The notes beneath the pieces were generated by a model that ran no database searches, was not told the origin of the DNA, and was given only the letters and a program-made list of their open reading frames with translations. Source: an uncultured Bacillaceae bacterium (lineage in GTDB: Bacteria > Bacillota > Bacilli > Bacillales > Caldibacillaceae). From it: DNA of 43,156 nucleotides. The DNA lies in NCBI GenBank assembly GCA_937934645.1, contig CALGYZ010000062.1, positions 1-43,156 on the forward strand. The letters are read 5' to 3'. A program made the position numbers and the translations under genes. Of the stretch, positions 15,804-23,972 are shown piece by piece. Numbering within the stretch: the first letter of the stretch is position 1; each line of letters opens with the position of its first letter.

Positions 15804-16826
15804 TTATACCACCCCTCCCGGTATTTTTTTGCTGTATTCAATTAAATATTGCAGGCGTTCGTATGCCTGGCCGGATTCAATGCTCTCCCTGGCCATTTCA
15901 ATCCCTTCCCGGATATTTCCGGCTTTTCCGCTTGTATAGATTCCGAGTCCGGCATTTAGCAGAACGGTATCATAGTAAGCACTTTTTTTACCTTTCAATA
16001 CATTGAGTAAAATTTCCGCATTTTCCCGGGGTCCGCCGCCGCAGATTGCTTCTACGGGATATTCCGGTAAGCCAGCATCTTCCGGGGACAAAGAAAATGA
16101 CGATATTTCGCCCCCATCTAATAATACGAATTGATTTTCACCAGCAAGTGTCGCTTCATCTAGTCCGCCTGCCCCGTGTACAACCAGGGCACGCTTTCTG
16201 CCTAATTTCCTTAAAGCTTCAGCCAGCATTTTCATGAAAGATGCGTCATAAACACCGAGCAGCTGGCTGTCAAGATTGACTGGATTTACAAGCGGCCCGA
16301 TTAAGTTAAATACGGTACGGATCCCGAGAGCCCGCCTCACCTTTGTAAACGGCTGCAAGGATGTATGGACATTCGGTGCGAATAAAAAGGCAATGTTATT
16401 TTCCTGCAACAATTCTTCAGCTTGATCTTTTGTAAGGGATAAGGAAATACCCAAGGCCTCCAAAACGTCTGCGCTGCCGGATTTACTTGTAACACTGCGG
16501 TTTCCGTGTTTGGCCACTTTAATGCCGGCACCGGCAATGACAAAGGCGGATGTTGTGCTGATGTTGAAGCTGGATGATTGATCCCCGCCTGTTCCGCAAT
16601 TGTCCATAACATCGGACATCACCGGCAATTGAAAGGTAGAGTTTTCCATAATGACTTCCGCAATGCCGGCAACTTCCCCGGCTGTTTCCCCCTTCGCCTG
16701 CAATGCGGTAAGAAATGCGGCTATTTCCGCATCTGTCGCATGTTCCAGGCAATATTTCGTCACTTCTTTCGTTTCCTCAAAGGAAAGATCCACTTTACTG
16801 ATTAATTTTTCTAAAAACAGTTTCAT
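15804..16826 (-). CDS. trpD: Anthranilate phosphoribosyltransferase
   Basis: 340-residue enzyme adding phosphoribose from PRPP to anthranilate. The glycine-rich PRPP site DNCGTGGDQSSSFNIST, KHGNRSVTSKSGSADVLE and the anthranilate-binding RTVFNLIGPLVNP are intact. Strong AGAAGGAGG before ATG 16826; 57 bases separate it from trpG with no terminator seen. Standard Bacillus-type unfused TrpD. Confidence 0.96.
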   Translation of the reverse strand: MKLFLEKLISKVDLSFEETKEVTKYCLEHATDAEIAAFLTALQAKGETAGEVAGIAEVIMENSTFQLPVMSDVMDNCGTGGDQSSSFNISTTSAFVIAGAGIKVAKHGNRSVTSKSGSADVLEALGISLSLTKDQAEELLQENNIAFLFAPNVHTSLQPFTKVRRALGIRTVFNLIGPLVNPVNLDSQLLGVYDASFMKMLAEALRKLGRKRALVVHGAGGLDEATLAGENQFVLLDGGEISSFSLSPEDAGLPEYPVEAICGGGPRENAEILLNVLKGKKSAYYDTVLLNAGLGIYTSGKAGNIREGIEMARESIESGQAYERLQYLIEYSKKIPGGVV

Positions 16827-16883
16827 TTGATTAACCTCCTTCTGAAAATTTTGAATATTAGGTAAAAATCAAAGGCATTTTTG

Positions 16884-17483
16884 TTACATGATCACTTTCC
16901 CCTCCCGCTGTTGAACATGCTGTCTGACAAAATTCCGGATGATTTGTTTCCCGTTTTCCGTACCGATGGATTCCGGGTGAAACTGAATACCGTATACCGG
17001 ATATTCCCGGTGTTTCACAGCCATAATCTCATCATTCCCCTCCGAAACTGCAATAACTCGCAACTCTTCCGGCAATTGCTCCCGGTCAATAACGAAGGAA
17101 TGATAACACATTGCTTCAAAAACGGAGGGCATGCCGAAAAAAATTGCGTCATGATTATGGGCAATGAATGTTGTTTTTCCATGTTTAATTTCTTCTGCCG
17201 GCTTTAACCTTCCGCCAAAGGCTTTGGCAATAATCTGATGACCGAGACAAATACCTAATACGGGTATGTCCTTGTAAAACTTTTTCACAACCGGTATGCA
17301 TACCCCTGTATTGCCGGGAAAGCCAGGTCCGGAAGAAAGAATAATGGCTTTCGGATCCAAATATCTGATCTCCTCCAGGGACAATTCATTATTACGGACA
17401 ATGATTACATCAGTACGTTCAGCGGATAAATATTGGTAGAGATTCATTGTGAAAGAATCATAGTTATCAATGAGCAACAGCAC
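16884..17483 (-). CDS. trpG: Anthranilate synthase glutamine amidotransferase subunit
   Basis: 199-residue class I glutaminase supplying ammonia to TrpE. The catalytic triad is C79 in GICLGHQ, H169 and E171 in GIQFHPES. A GTG start overlaps the trpE stop, with GGAGGTGG upstream. B. subtilis lacks trpG in its trp operon and uses the folate-operon PabA for both pathways; here a dedicated copy sits between trpE and trpD, as in the B. cereus group. It could still serve both anthranilate and aminodeoxychorismate synthase. Confidence 0.93.
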   Translation of the reverse strand: MLLLIDNYDSFTMNLYQYLSAERTDVIIVRNNELSLEEIRYLDPKAIILSSGPGFPGNTGVCIPVVKKFYKDIPVLGICLGHQIIAKAFGGRLKPAEEIKHGKTTFIAHNHDAIFFGMPSVFEAMCYHSFVIDREQLPEELRVIAVSEGNDEIMAVKHREYPVYGIQFHPESIGTENGKQIIRNFVRQHVQQREGKVIM

Positions 17484-18876
17484 CGGCGGCCACCTCCGTC
17501 AATGATTTTACTTTATTTAAAATTTCTTCATACTCCGCCTCCGGATCCGAATCGTATACGATTCCGGCACCTGCCTGTAAATATGCCTTTCCATCCTTTA
17601 TGACCAGGGACCGGATTGTAAGGGCGATATTGATATCGGAGTTAAAGTTTATATAGCCGATTCCCCCGGCATATGCCCCGCGCTTTTTTTCCTCCAGTCC
17701 GTTAATTATTTGCATCGCACGGATTTTCGGTGCCCCGGATACCGTTCCGGCGGGCAAACAGGATATCAAGGCATCAATACCGGTCAGGCCGTCTTTTAAC
17801 CGTCCTTTCACTTCCGACACAATGTGCATCACATGACGGTATTTTTCTACTTCCATAAACACAGAAATTTCAACCGAACCGCTTTCGGAAACCCTTCCGA
17901 TGTCATTGCGGCTTAAATCAACAAGCATCCGGTGTTCAGCCAGCTCCTTTTCATCAGAAAGCAACTGTTTTTCGAATCTTTGATCCTCTAGTTCCGTTTT
18001 TCCCCGTGGACAGGTGCCGGCAATCGGATTTGTAATCACCTCTTTTCCTCTTGTCTGAACCAAACTTTCCGGGGATGCACCGAGAATGACATAATCATCA
18101 AAATCGATATAAAACATGTACGGAGACGGGTTCACTTTCCTTAAATTTTGATAGATTAAAAACGGATTTCCATTAAAATCAGCAGTAAATCTTTCCGAGA
18201 GTACCACCTGGAAAACTTCCCCTTGCCGTATATATTCTTTAGCTGTCTTTACTTTTTCAATAAACTGCTCTTTGCTGTTTTCAGGAACAAATTTCACGTT
18301 AGTGGCTTTTCCGCTTTCTATGTCTTTTTCTCCTTTCAGGACAGCCGAAAGCAAATCATGAAACTGATTTTCAAACTTTTTTTCCGGATCATTATTTACA
18401 TTTACCGCAATGATGTACATCGCTTCATTTTCATGATCAATGACTATCGTTTGATGAAAAAACATTAAATGAACATCAGGCATAGCTATTTCATCGGGAA
18501 GTTCCGGCCCGATCCGCTCAAACCGGCGGACTGTATCGTAACCGATATATCCAACGGCTCCCCCGTAAAAGGGAACAGGCAGTTTGATTTGGACTTCCGG
18601 AAGAATTTTTTTTACAACGGTCAGGGCGTCTTCCAGGTATACTTCTGTCCGGCCGTTGATCCAGTCTTTCATTCTCGTGACTTTTTTCATGCCGGTAATT
18701 TCCATATACGGATCCTTGCCGATAAAAGAGAATTTGCCTTTCCTTCCGTGTTGAAACGTACTTTCCAATAAATACTTTTTCTTTCCTTTTAAACGCTGGT
18801 ATATCTCTGCCGGTGAAAAAGGGATGCTTGAAATTCGTTTCCACTTATAAAATGGTGCTGATTGTCTATTCACCAT
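17467..18876 (-). CDS. trpE: Anthranilate synthase component I
   Basis: 469-residue chorismate-using enzyme, first step of tryptophan synthesis. LLES at residues 36-39 is the tryptophan feedback-binding motif that distinguishes TrpE from PabB and MenF. Chorismate-binding segments include GEVFQVVLSERF, IAGTCPRGKTELED, ELAEHRMLVDLSRND, GRVSESGSVE and AGAGIVYDSDPEAEYEE. ATG at 18876 follows AAGGAGG; longer open reading to 19140 would run through the T-box terminator and is rejected. First gene of trpEGDCFBA, controlled by two tandem T-boxes. Confidence 0.96.
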   Translation of the reverse strand: MVNRQSAPFYKWKRISSIPFSPAEIYQRLKGKKKYLLESTFQHGRKGKFSFIGKDPYMEITGMKKVTRMKDWINGRTEVYLEDALTVVKKILPEVQIKLPVPFYGGAVGYIGYDTVRRFERIGPELPDEIAMPDVHLMFFHQTIVIDHENEAMYIIAVNVNNDPEKKFENQFHDLLSAVLKGEKDIESGKATNVKFVPENSKEQFIEKVKTAKEYIRQGEVFQVVLSERFTADFNGNPFLIYQNLRKVNPSPYMFYIDFDDYVILGASPESLVQTRGKEVITNPIAGTCPRGKTELEDQRFEKQLLSDEKELAEHRMLVDLSRNDIGRVSESGSVEISVFMEVEKYRHVMHIVSEVKGRLKDGLTGIDALISCLPAGTVSGAPKIRAMQIINGLEEKKRGAYAGGIGYINFNSDINIALTIRSLVIKDGKAYLQAGAGIVYDSDPEAEYEEILNKVKSLTEVAAGAVAH

Positions 18877-18906
18877 CCGTTCAACCTCCTTCGTTTTCAT
18901 GCAAAT

Positions 18907-19200
18907 AAAAAAACCTCTGCAAGGCAAAGACATGCCTTGCAGAGGGCGGTTTCCGGCCGCGGTGCCACCTCTGTTTGAAAAGGGGGACTCCCTTTTCATC
19001 TCTTTCGGATACGGGAAAACACAGGTTTTCCGATATCCTATCCCTGTAACGCGGGAAAGACGTACTGTCCTACTCAACGGTCCGCCCGTTTTTCGGCAGT
19101 CTCTCGTAAGGCCATTCAGCACGGATCCGCGTACCGGCATCCCACCTCCACCGGCTCTCTGTAACGCATCAGCCGCGCTTACTCTTCTTACTCATCGATT
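18907..19200 (-). promoter_or_regulatory. Tryptophan T-box leader, proximal copy
   Basis: Complete T-box: stem I marker AGAGAGCCGGTGG, a specifier loop with GAA-UGG-CC (UGG = Trp, 19112-19114), the antiterminator T-box AGGTGGCACCGCGG (18957-18970) and a strong terminator hairpin with a 13-base stem CCTCTGCAAGGCA (18914-18926 with 18933-18945) and seven Ts. Uncharged tRNA-Trp pairing with the T-box would prevent termination and open trpE. Confidence 0.93.
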
Positions 19201-19237
19201 TCTGCAGTATTCATTTTTAAAAAATATGAAAATCCGG

Positions 19238-19522
19238 GTAAAAACAATAGTCCCCCATCCGGTAAAGGACGGGGGACCCGCGGTGCCACCTTTATTAGCT
19301 GAAAACAGCTCACTTTGGCGTTACCAAGCCCAAAGAGCCCGATAACTGTCCCGTATAACGGTGGGACATGCCGCCAAAGCCTACTGCATAATTGGTTCGG
19401 TTTGGGAGCTCGGAAGCCCATTCTTCTACCCGTCCGCACTGGTTCGCACCAACCACCAGCTCTCTTCAGCTTCAGGATAGAATACTATTCTTCTTCATCG
19501 CTCAAACGTTCTTCGTTTGTTG
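19238..19522 (-). promoter_or_regulatory. Tryptophan T-box leader, distal copy
   Basis: Second full T-box immediately upstream: stem I AGAGAGCTGGTGG, GAA-UGG-GC specifier (UGG at 19418-19420), T-box AGGTGGCACCGCGG (19278-19291), terminator arms GTCCCCC/GGGGGAC (19271-19277 with 19250-19256) and a T-rich tail at 19238-19249. The conserved 14-base box is identical in both copies. Tandem arrangement requires two antitermination events before trpE. Confidence 0.92.
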
Positions 19523-19528
19523 TAAATC

Positions 19529-19557
19529 ATATTAAAATAATCTGAATCATTTGTCAA
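19529..19557 (-). promoter_or_regulatory. Promoter of the trp operon
   Basis: TTGACA (19552-19557 complement), 17-base spacer and TAATAT (19529-19534 complement), placing transcription start near 19522, just before the distal T-box. Perfect -35 and near-perfect -10. Confidence 0.8.
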
Positions 19558-19645
19558 GTGGGAATTTTAATTTTTTATTCCCGGAAACATACTTCCGTTC
19601 AAAGCGTTATTTGTTCGGTACTGCCGGAATTTTTTCCGGCAATCA

Positions 19646-20530
19646 TTACACAGATAACGATTCGTTTTTCCGTTCCAGCTTCATCATACGGAGACCGTAA
19701 ACAATGGCCGACATCCATCCGAGAATAAAAATTGCGTAAACATACAGATGGTATCCGGAGTTTGGAAATAAACCGTTCAATATTGTGCGCAAGTTAATTA
19801 AAATAATAAAACCGCCGACAATAATCCCCATTAACCGTGCGGGGATTTTCCGTACAAGCCATGCAGCGATCGGTGCCGCAATAACACCGCCGGAAATAAG
19901 AACACCTGCCCAAAGAAGATTGATGCCTTTCCAACCCAGAGATATCAGAAATCCGCAAGAAGCAGAAACAGCGATGACAAATTCACTCGTGTCCACCGTC
20001 CCGACCGCTTTTCTTGGAGCCATGTCTTTTTTTGACAAAAGTACAGGTGTGGTAACCGGGCCCCAGCCCCCTCCTCCGGTCGAGTCAAGAAAACCGGCAA
20101 TAAATCCGAGGGGCACGGACTGTTTCTTTGTTAACGGCCGGCTTTGTCCGCTCTTTGCCGGATTAAATTGAAACAGAAAGCGGAATAAGACATAAAAACC
20201 GAGACAAAAAAGAAACATTGATATATACGGTTTGACGATCTCCCCGTTTAAATGACTTAAAAAACAAGCACCGGTAAAGGCGCCAATCGCGCCGGGAATT
20301 GTCAGGCGCACCAAAGTCTTTTTATCCACATTGCCCAATTTCCAGTGTGAAATTCCGGAGGCAGCCGTTGTCGCAATTTCGGAGAGATGAACCGTTGCGG
20401 ATACGACTGCCGGAGCCAAGCCGTAAGCAAGCAGCAGGGACGAAGATGTTACCCCGTATGCCATCCCCAATGAACCGTCAATTAGCTGGGCAAAAAATCC
20501 TGCCAACGCCAGCACGAGCAGTTTCTGCAT
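19646..20530 (-). CDS. TauE/SafE family sulfur-anion permease
   Basis: 294-residue membrane protein with about eight helices in two repeats; the family transports sulfite, sulfoacetate, sulfate or related anions. Family blocks are GFFAQLIDGSLGMAYG at the N-terminus and the second-repeat GFIAGFLDSTGGGGWGP. It follows cysC by 75 bases at the end of the sulfate-reduction cluster on the same strand, which suggests a role in sulfate entry or sulfite release; direction is not determinable from sequence. ATG at 20530 has GGAGGG upstream. B. subtilis uses a different (PiT-type) sulfate permease at this locus, so the exchange is notable. A CCGGAA hairpin at 19622-19642 follows without a T run. Confidence 0.85.
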   Translation of the reverse strand: MQKLLVLALAGFFAQLIDGSLGMAYGVTSSSLLLAYGLAPAVVSATVHLSEIATTAASGISHWKLGNVDKKTLVRLTIPGAIGAFTGACFLSHLNGEIVKPYISMFLFCLGFYVLFRFLFQFNPAKSGQSRPLTKKQSVPLGFIAGFLDSTGGGGWGPVTTPVLLSKKDMAPRKAVGTVDTSEFVIAVSASCGFLISLGWKGINLLWAGVLISGGVIAAPIAAWLVRKIPARLMGIIVGGFIILINLRTILNGLFPNSGYHLYVYAIFILGWMSAIVYGLRMMKLERKNESLSV

Positions 20531-20605
20531 CTCATCCCTCCGTTATTTTTTATTATTCCTGTATAAATACTTGGTTTTAATGAAAAATATGATCTTACAT
20601 CATAG

Positions 20606-21205
20606 TCAGATAATTTCTTTTTCCTTCAAAAAGCTTATTAATTTACGGATGGATTCTTCCACCGTATAAAGCTCCGTATCAATCACCAGTTCCGGCCGGA
20701 CGGGTTCCTCATAAGGCGCATCAATGCCCGTAAAATTTTTGATTTCCCCTGACCGGGCCTTTTTATACAATCCCTTCGGATCCCGGCTTTCACATGTTTC
20801 CAACCCGGCTTTCACATAAACTTCAATGAAATCCTCATTTCCGATAATCTCCCGTGCTAGTTGCCTGTCTTTCCGGTAAGGTGATATAAAAGCGGCAAGT
20901 GTAACCAGTCCGGCATCGGCCATCAATTTGGCGACTTCACTGATCCGGCGGATATTTTCCCGCCGGTCCTCCGGTGAAAAGCCGAGATCCTGATTTAAAC
21001 CAAAACGGATATTGTCCCCGTCCAGCCGGTACGTATGGATGCCCCGCAAAAACAACTCTTTTTCAAGCGCAACGGAAAGCGTCGACTTCCCGGCTCCGGA
21101 CAAACCGGTGAACCAGATGACTGCGCTTTTATGATTTTTCAGCTGTTGCCGTTCCTTTTTTGTAATTTCCGAATCATGCCAAACAATATTCGTTGCTTTT
21201 CTCAA
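20606..21205 (-). CDS. cysC: Adenylylsulfate kinase
   Basis: 199-residue P-loop kinase phosphorylating APS to PAPS. Walker A GLSGAGKS at residues 34-41, DGDNIRFGLNQDLGFS and FISPYRKDR (APS-binding) are intact. The start appears to be TTG at 21205 behind GAGAGGAG; no in-frame ATG gives the expected N-terminus. Located 20 bases after sat. As CysH here is of the APS/PAPS Fe-S type, PAPS formation may be used for other sulfation or as an alternative branch. Confidence 0.95.
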   Translation of the reverse strand: MRKATNIVWHDSEITKKERQQLKNHKSAVIWFTGLSGAGKSTLSVALEKELFLRGIHTYRLDGDNIRFGLNQDLGFSPEDRRENIRRISEVAKLMADAGLVTLAAFISPYRKDRQLAREIIGNEDFIEVYVKAGLETCESRDPKGLYKKARSGEIKNFTGIDAPYEEPVRPELVIDTELYTVEESIRKLISFLKEKEII

Positions 21206-21225
21206 CTTGGCAACTCCTCTCCCTT

Positions 21226-22401
21226 TTATCTTTGATATCCCCGCCGTAAAACTTCCGCCACTTCCGGACGGGTAAATTCCTTTGGCAAATCCTCGCCGTT
21301 CCGTAATTTTTCCCGTACTTTTGTTCCGCTTAAATGAACGTGATATTTACGGTCATGGGGGCATGTTTTTGCCGTCGCCATATTTTCACATTTTTTGCAA
21401 TAAAAGGCATGCTCAAATTTTAAGATTTGAATCCCCAATTCTTCTTCGTATTTGGCAATCAGCTTTTGTGCATCATACGTTCCATAATAATTTCCGACTC
21501 CCGCGTGATCCCGACCGACAATGAAATGGGTGCAGCCGTAGTTTTTCCGGACAATGGCATGTAATATTGCCTCCCGCGGTCCGGCATATCTCATGGCCGC
21601 CGGATAAACAGCAAGCCTGACACGGTGTTCAGGATAATAATTTTTAATCAGCACCTGATAACTTTCCATCCGGATATCTGCGGGCACATCATCCGGTTTA
21701 GTTTCACCGATTAACGGGTTCAACAGGAGACCATCCACCGTTTCCAAAGCCGCTTTTTGAATATATTCATGGGCGCGGTGTACCGGGTTTCGCGTTTGGA
21801 AACCGACGACCGTTTTCCAGCCGAGTTCAGAAAACAGTTTCCGCGTTTCCCTCGGCTCCAGATAAAACTCCTCAAATTCGCCGTGGTCGATCCGGTTCAC
21901 AAGATAGACCGGGCCGGCCAAATATACACTTCCTTTTTCATAAACTTTTTTCACACCCGGGTGGTTTTCATCGGTCGTTCCGTAAACGAGTTTTGCTTCT
22001 TTTTCTTTGTCATACCGGAACTTTTCCGTTAGTTGCAATATACCGTAAATCGTACTGTCGGATCCCAATAAAGCAATTTCCTCCCCAGGTGTAAACCTTT
22101 CCGCTTCGGCTTCGGTTACCGAAAGTGTGATCGGAATGCTCCAAATTGTGCCATCGGCAAGCCGCATATTTTCCAGTACACTTTCATAGTCTTCTTTTCC
22201 CATAAAACCGGTGAGCGGGCTGAAACCGCCGGTTGTAATCAGCTCTAAATCCGAAAGTCCCCAGGCATCCAGGGTCAATTTTTCCATCGTCACAACTTTA
22301 TTCAAATAATGTTCTCTCTCTTTCCCCGAAAGAACTCTCCGGACTAATTGCCCTCCATGGGCAGGAATCCCTGTTACTTTTTCTTTTAAGGATACCGCCA
22401 T
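21226..22401 (-). CDS. sat: Sulfate adenylyltransferase (ATP sulfurylase)
   Basis: 391-residue homo-oligomeric ATP sulfurylase, activating sulfate to APS. Active-site motifs QTRNPVHRAHE and GRDHAGVG are present, and the C-terminal domain has a CKKC...C zinc-type cluster (FYCKKCENMATAKTCPHD) typical of bacterial and archaeal single-domain enzymes. GGAGGGG precedes ATG 22401; 14 bases separate it from sirB, so it is within the cys operon. Confidence 0.96.
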   Translation of the reverse strand: MAVSLKEKVTGIPAHGGQLVRRVLSGKEREHYLNKVVTMEKLTLDAWGLSDLELITTGGFSPLTGFMGKEDYESVLENMRLADGTIWSIPITLSVTEAEAERFTPGEEIALLGSDSTIYGILQLTEKFRYDKEKEAKLVYGTTDENHPGVKKVYEKGSVYLAGPVYLVNRIDHGEFEEFYLEPRETRKLFSELGWKTVVGFQTRNPVHRAHEYIQKAALETVDGLLLNPLIGETKPDDVPADIRMESYQVLIKNYYPEHRVRLAVYPAAMRYAGPREAILHAIVRKNYGCTHFIVGRDHAGVGNYYGTYDAQKLIAKYEEELGIQILKFEHAFYCKKCENMATAKTCPHDRKYHVHLSGTKVREKLRNGEDLPKEFTRPEVAEVLRRGYQR

Positions 22402-22415
22402 TAAAACCCCTCCTG

Positions 22416-23168
22416 CTAATCGATTATTTCACCCATACCTGATAAAACTTCATCAATCCTGTCAAGACAAACCTTTTGAACATTCGGATGACTGCCCAGT
22501 TGTTTTGTTATATAAAACCGGGGACTTTGCTGATTGGCTTCGGCTATTTTTTTCTTTAAACGTTTCAGCAAAAAGCCGGTAAACCATAAATACGGGACAA
22601 TCATTACCGGTGTTGATTCCTCATTCCGGACTTGTTGCCACCGTTCTTCAAAAAACGGCCGACACCCGCCTAGATAACATAGTTCAATATTTTTATAATT
22701 GGTTTTTTCCACAAAAATACGTTTAATCTTTTCCATGTCCCTTTTTGGTCCAGGATGGGAACTTCCCCGACCGACGAGCATAATTTTTTCTTCTCCAGTC
22801 AGCCGGATGCCAAGTTCATCAATATGTTCTATTAAAATATCAACGAGACTTTCCCGGACACCAAGCGGGGCACCGTACATAAAAGTCACATCCGGATAAA
22901 ATTCCTTCATCTTCTTCAATGATTCCGGTATATCTTTGTAATAGTGACCGGCACCAAGCAGCAGCAAGGGAACTGCGGCAATTCGGTCCGCTCCTCTGCC
23001 GGTCAACATCCGGACTCCTTCTTCTATATCCGGTTTTGCCAGTTCCAAAAAACATAATTGCTGTAAAGGAACGCTGATTTTTTTCATGACCGGTTCTAAA
23101 AAGTTCCGGACTTCCCGGATCGTTTCCGGATCCCGGCTGCCATGGGCGATATACAAAATCCCCTGCAA
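22416..23168 (-). CDS. sirB: Sirohydrochlorin ferrochelatase
   Basis: 250-residue CbiX/SirB type chelatase that inserts iron into sirohydrochlorin, giving the siroheme needed by CysI. Two homologous halves are seen: H9 in YIAHGSRD and H75 in GAGHYYKD are the metal-binding histidines of the N-terminal half, and the second half has VGRGSSHPG. The start is a TTG at 23168, only 6 bases after the sumT stop, with a weak GGGGATG site, so translation probably depends on sumT. CbiX cobaltochelatase is the alternative, but the context favours iron. Confidence 0.9.
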   Translation of the reverse strand: MQGILYIAHGSRDPETIREVRNFLEPVMKKISVPLQQLCFLELAKPDIEEGVRMLTGRGADRIAAVPLLLLGAGHYYKDIPESLKKMKEFYPDVTFMYGAPLGVRESLVDILIEHIDELGIRLTGEEKIMLVGRGSSHPGPKRDMEKIKRIFVEKTNYKNIELCYLGGCRPFFEERWQQVRNEESTPVMIVPYLWFTGFLLKRLKKKIAEANQQSPRFYITKQLGSHPNVQKVCLDRIDEVLSGMGEIID

Positions 23169-23174
23169 CAGCCT

Positions 23175-23948
23175 TCACATCCCCAGCGCCTGCGGATGGA
23201 TCCATTCCTCCGCTTTCCATTCAAACCATTGCAGGCTATCCCGAAGACGTACGACATCACCGATGACGATCATTGCGGGATTTTTAAACTGTTTCGCCTT
23301 ATCCACAATATTTTCCAGCGTCCCGATTACAGTTTTTTGTTCCGGTGTTGTTCCGTTCTGGATCATTGCAACCGGCGTACAGGGATCTTTTCCGTACCGG
23401 ATCAGCTTCTCGCAAATCGTTCCCAGGTTTCTCACACCCATATAAATACAAATCGTTCCATCAGTACTTGCAAGATATTTCCAATCATCCGCGGAATTTT
23501 CGTTATTCTTCCGCACACCCGAAATAAAGGTAACCGAGGAGCTGTAATCACGATGAGTGAGCGGGATTCCGGCATAAGCGGGTGCGGCGGAACCGGAAGT
23601 TATCCCGGGTACGATCTCAAAGGGAATTCCCTGTCTCTGCAAAACTTCCGCCTCTTCCGCCCCTCTGCCGAAAATAAACGGATCTCCGCCTTTCAGTCTT
23701 GTTACGATGTTTCCTTTTTTAGCAAACATGCATAACAGCTGGTTAATTTGCTCCTGGGACAGGGTGTGATGATCCGGGGACTTTCCGCAAAAAATGAATT
23801 TGGCATCTTTTTTCGCATATGACAACAACTTGCGGTTGACAAGACGGTCATAAAGGATCACATCGGACTCCCGGATCACGCGCAGCCCTTTTACCGTAAT
23901 TAATTCCGGGTCGCCGGGACCGGCGCCGACTAAATAAACTTTTCCCAT
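23175..23948 (-). CDS. sumT: Uroporphyrinogen-III C-methyltransferase
   Basis: 257-residue SAM-dependent enzyme making precorrin-2, first committed siroheme step. SAM-binding VYLVGAGPGDPELIT at the N-terminus, RLKGGDPFIFGRGAEE and VPGITSGSAAPAYAGIPLTHR are family signatures. Not fused to the CysG oxidase/chelatase, consistent with the three-enzyme SumT-SirC-SirB route of Bacillus. Located 24 bases after cysI in the same operon. Confidence 0.95.
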   Translation of the reverse strand: MGKVYLVGAGPGDPELITVKGLRVIRESDVILYDRLVNRKLLSYAKKDAKFIFCGKSPDHHTLSQEQINQLLCMFAKKGNIVTRLKGGDPFIFGRGAEEAEVLQRQGIPFEIVPGITSGSAAPAYAGIPLTHRDYSSSVTFISGVRKNNENSADDWKYLASTDGTICIYMGVRNLGTICEKLIRYGKDPCTPVAMIQNGTTPEQKTVIGTLENIVDKAKQFKNPAMIVIGDVVRLRDSLQWFEWKAEEWIHPQALGM

Positions 23949-23972
23949 GGTTTCACTCCTCTTTCAGCAGGT

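Noticed and set aside
18899..19345. 148-codon open frame on the plus strand across the trp leader
   Set aside because: It lies antisense to the T-box structures, has no ribosome site, and its sequence is explained by the conserved T-box elements.
23142..23735. 197-codon open frame on the plus strand
   Set aside because: Antisense to sumT and sirB, which have clear family motifs; no ribosome site.
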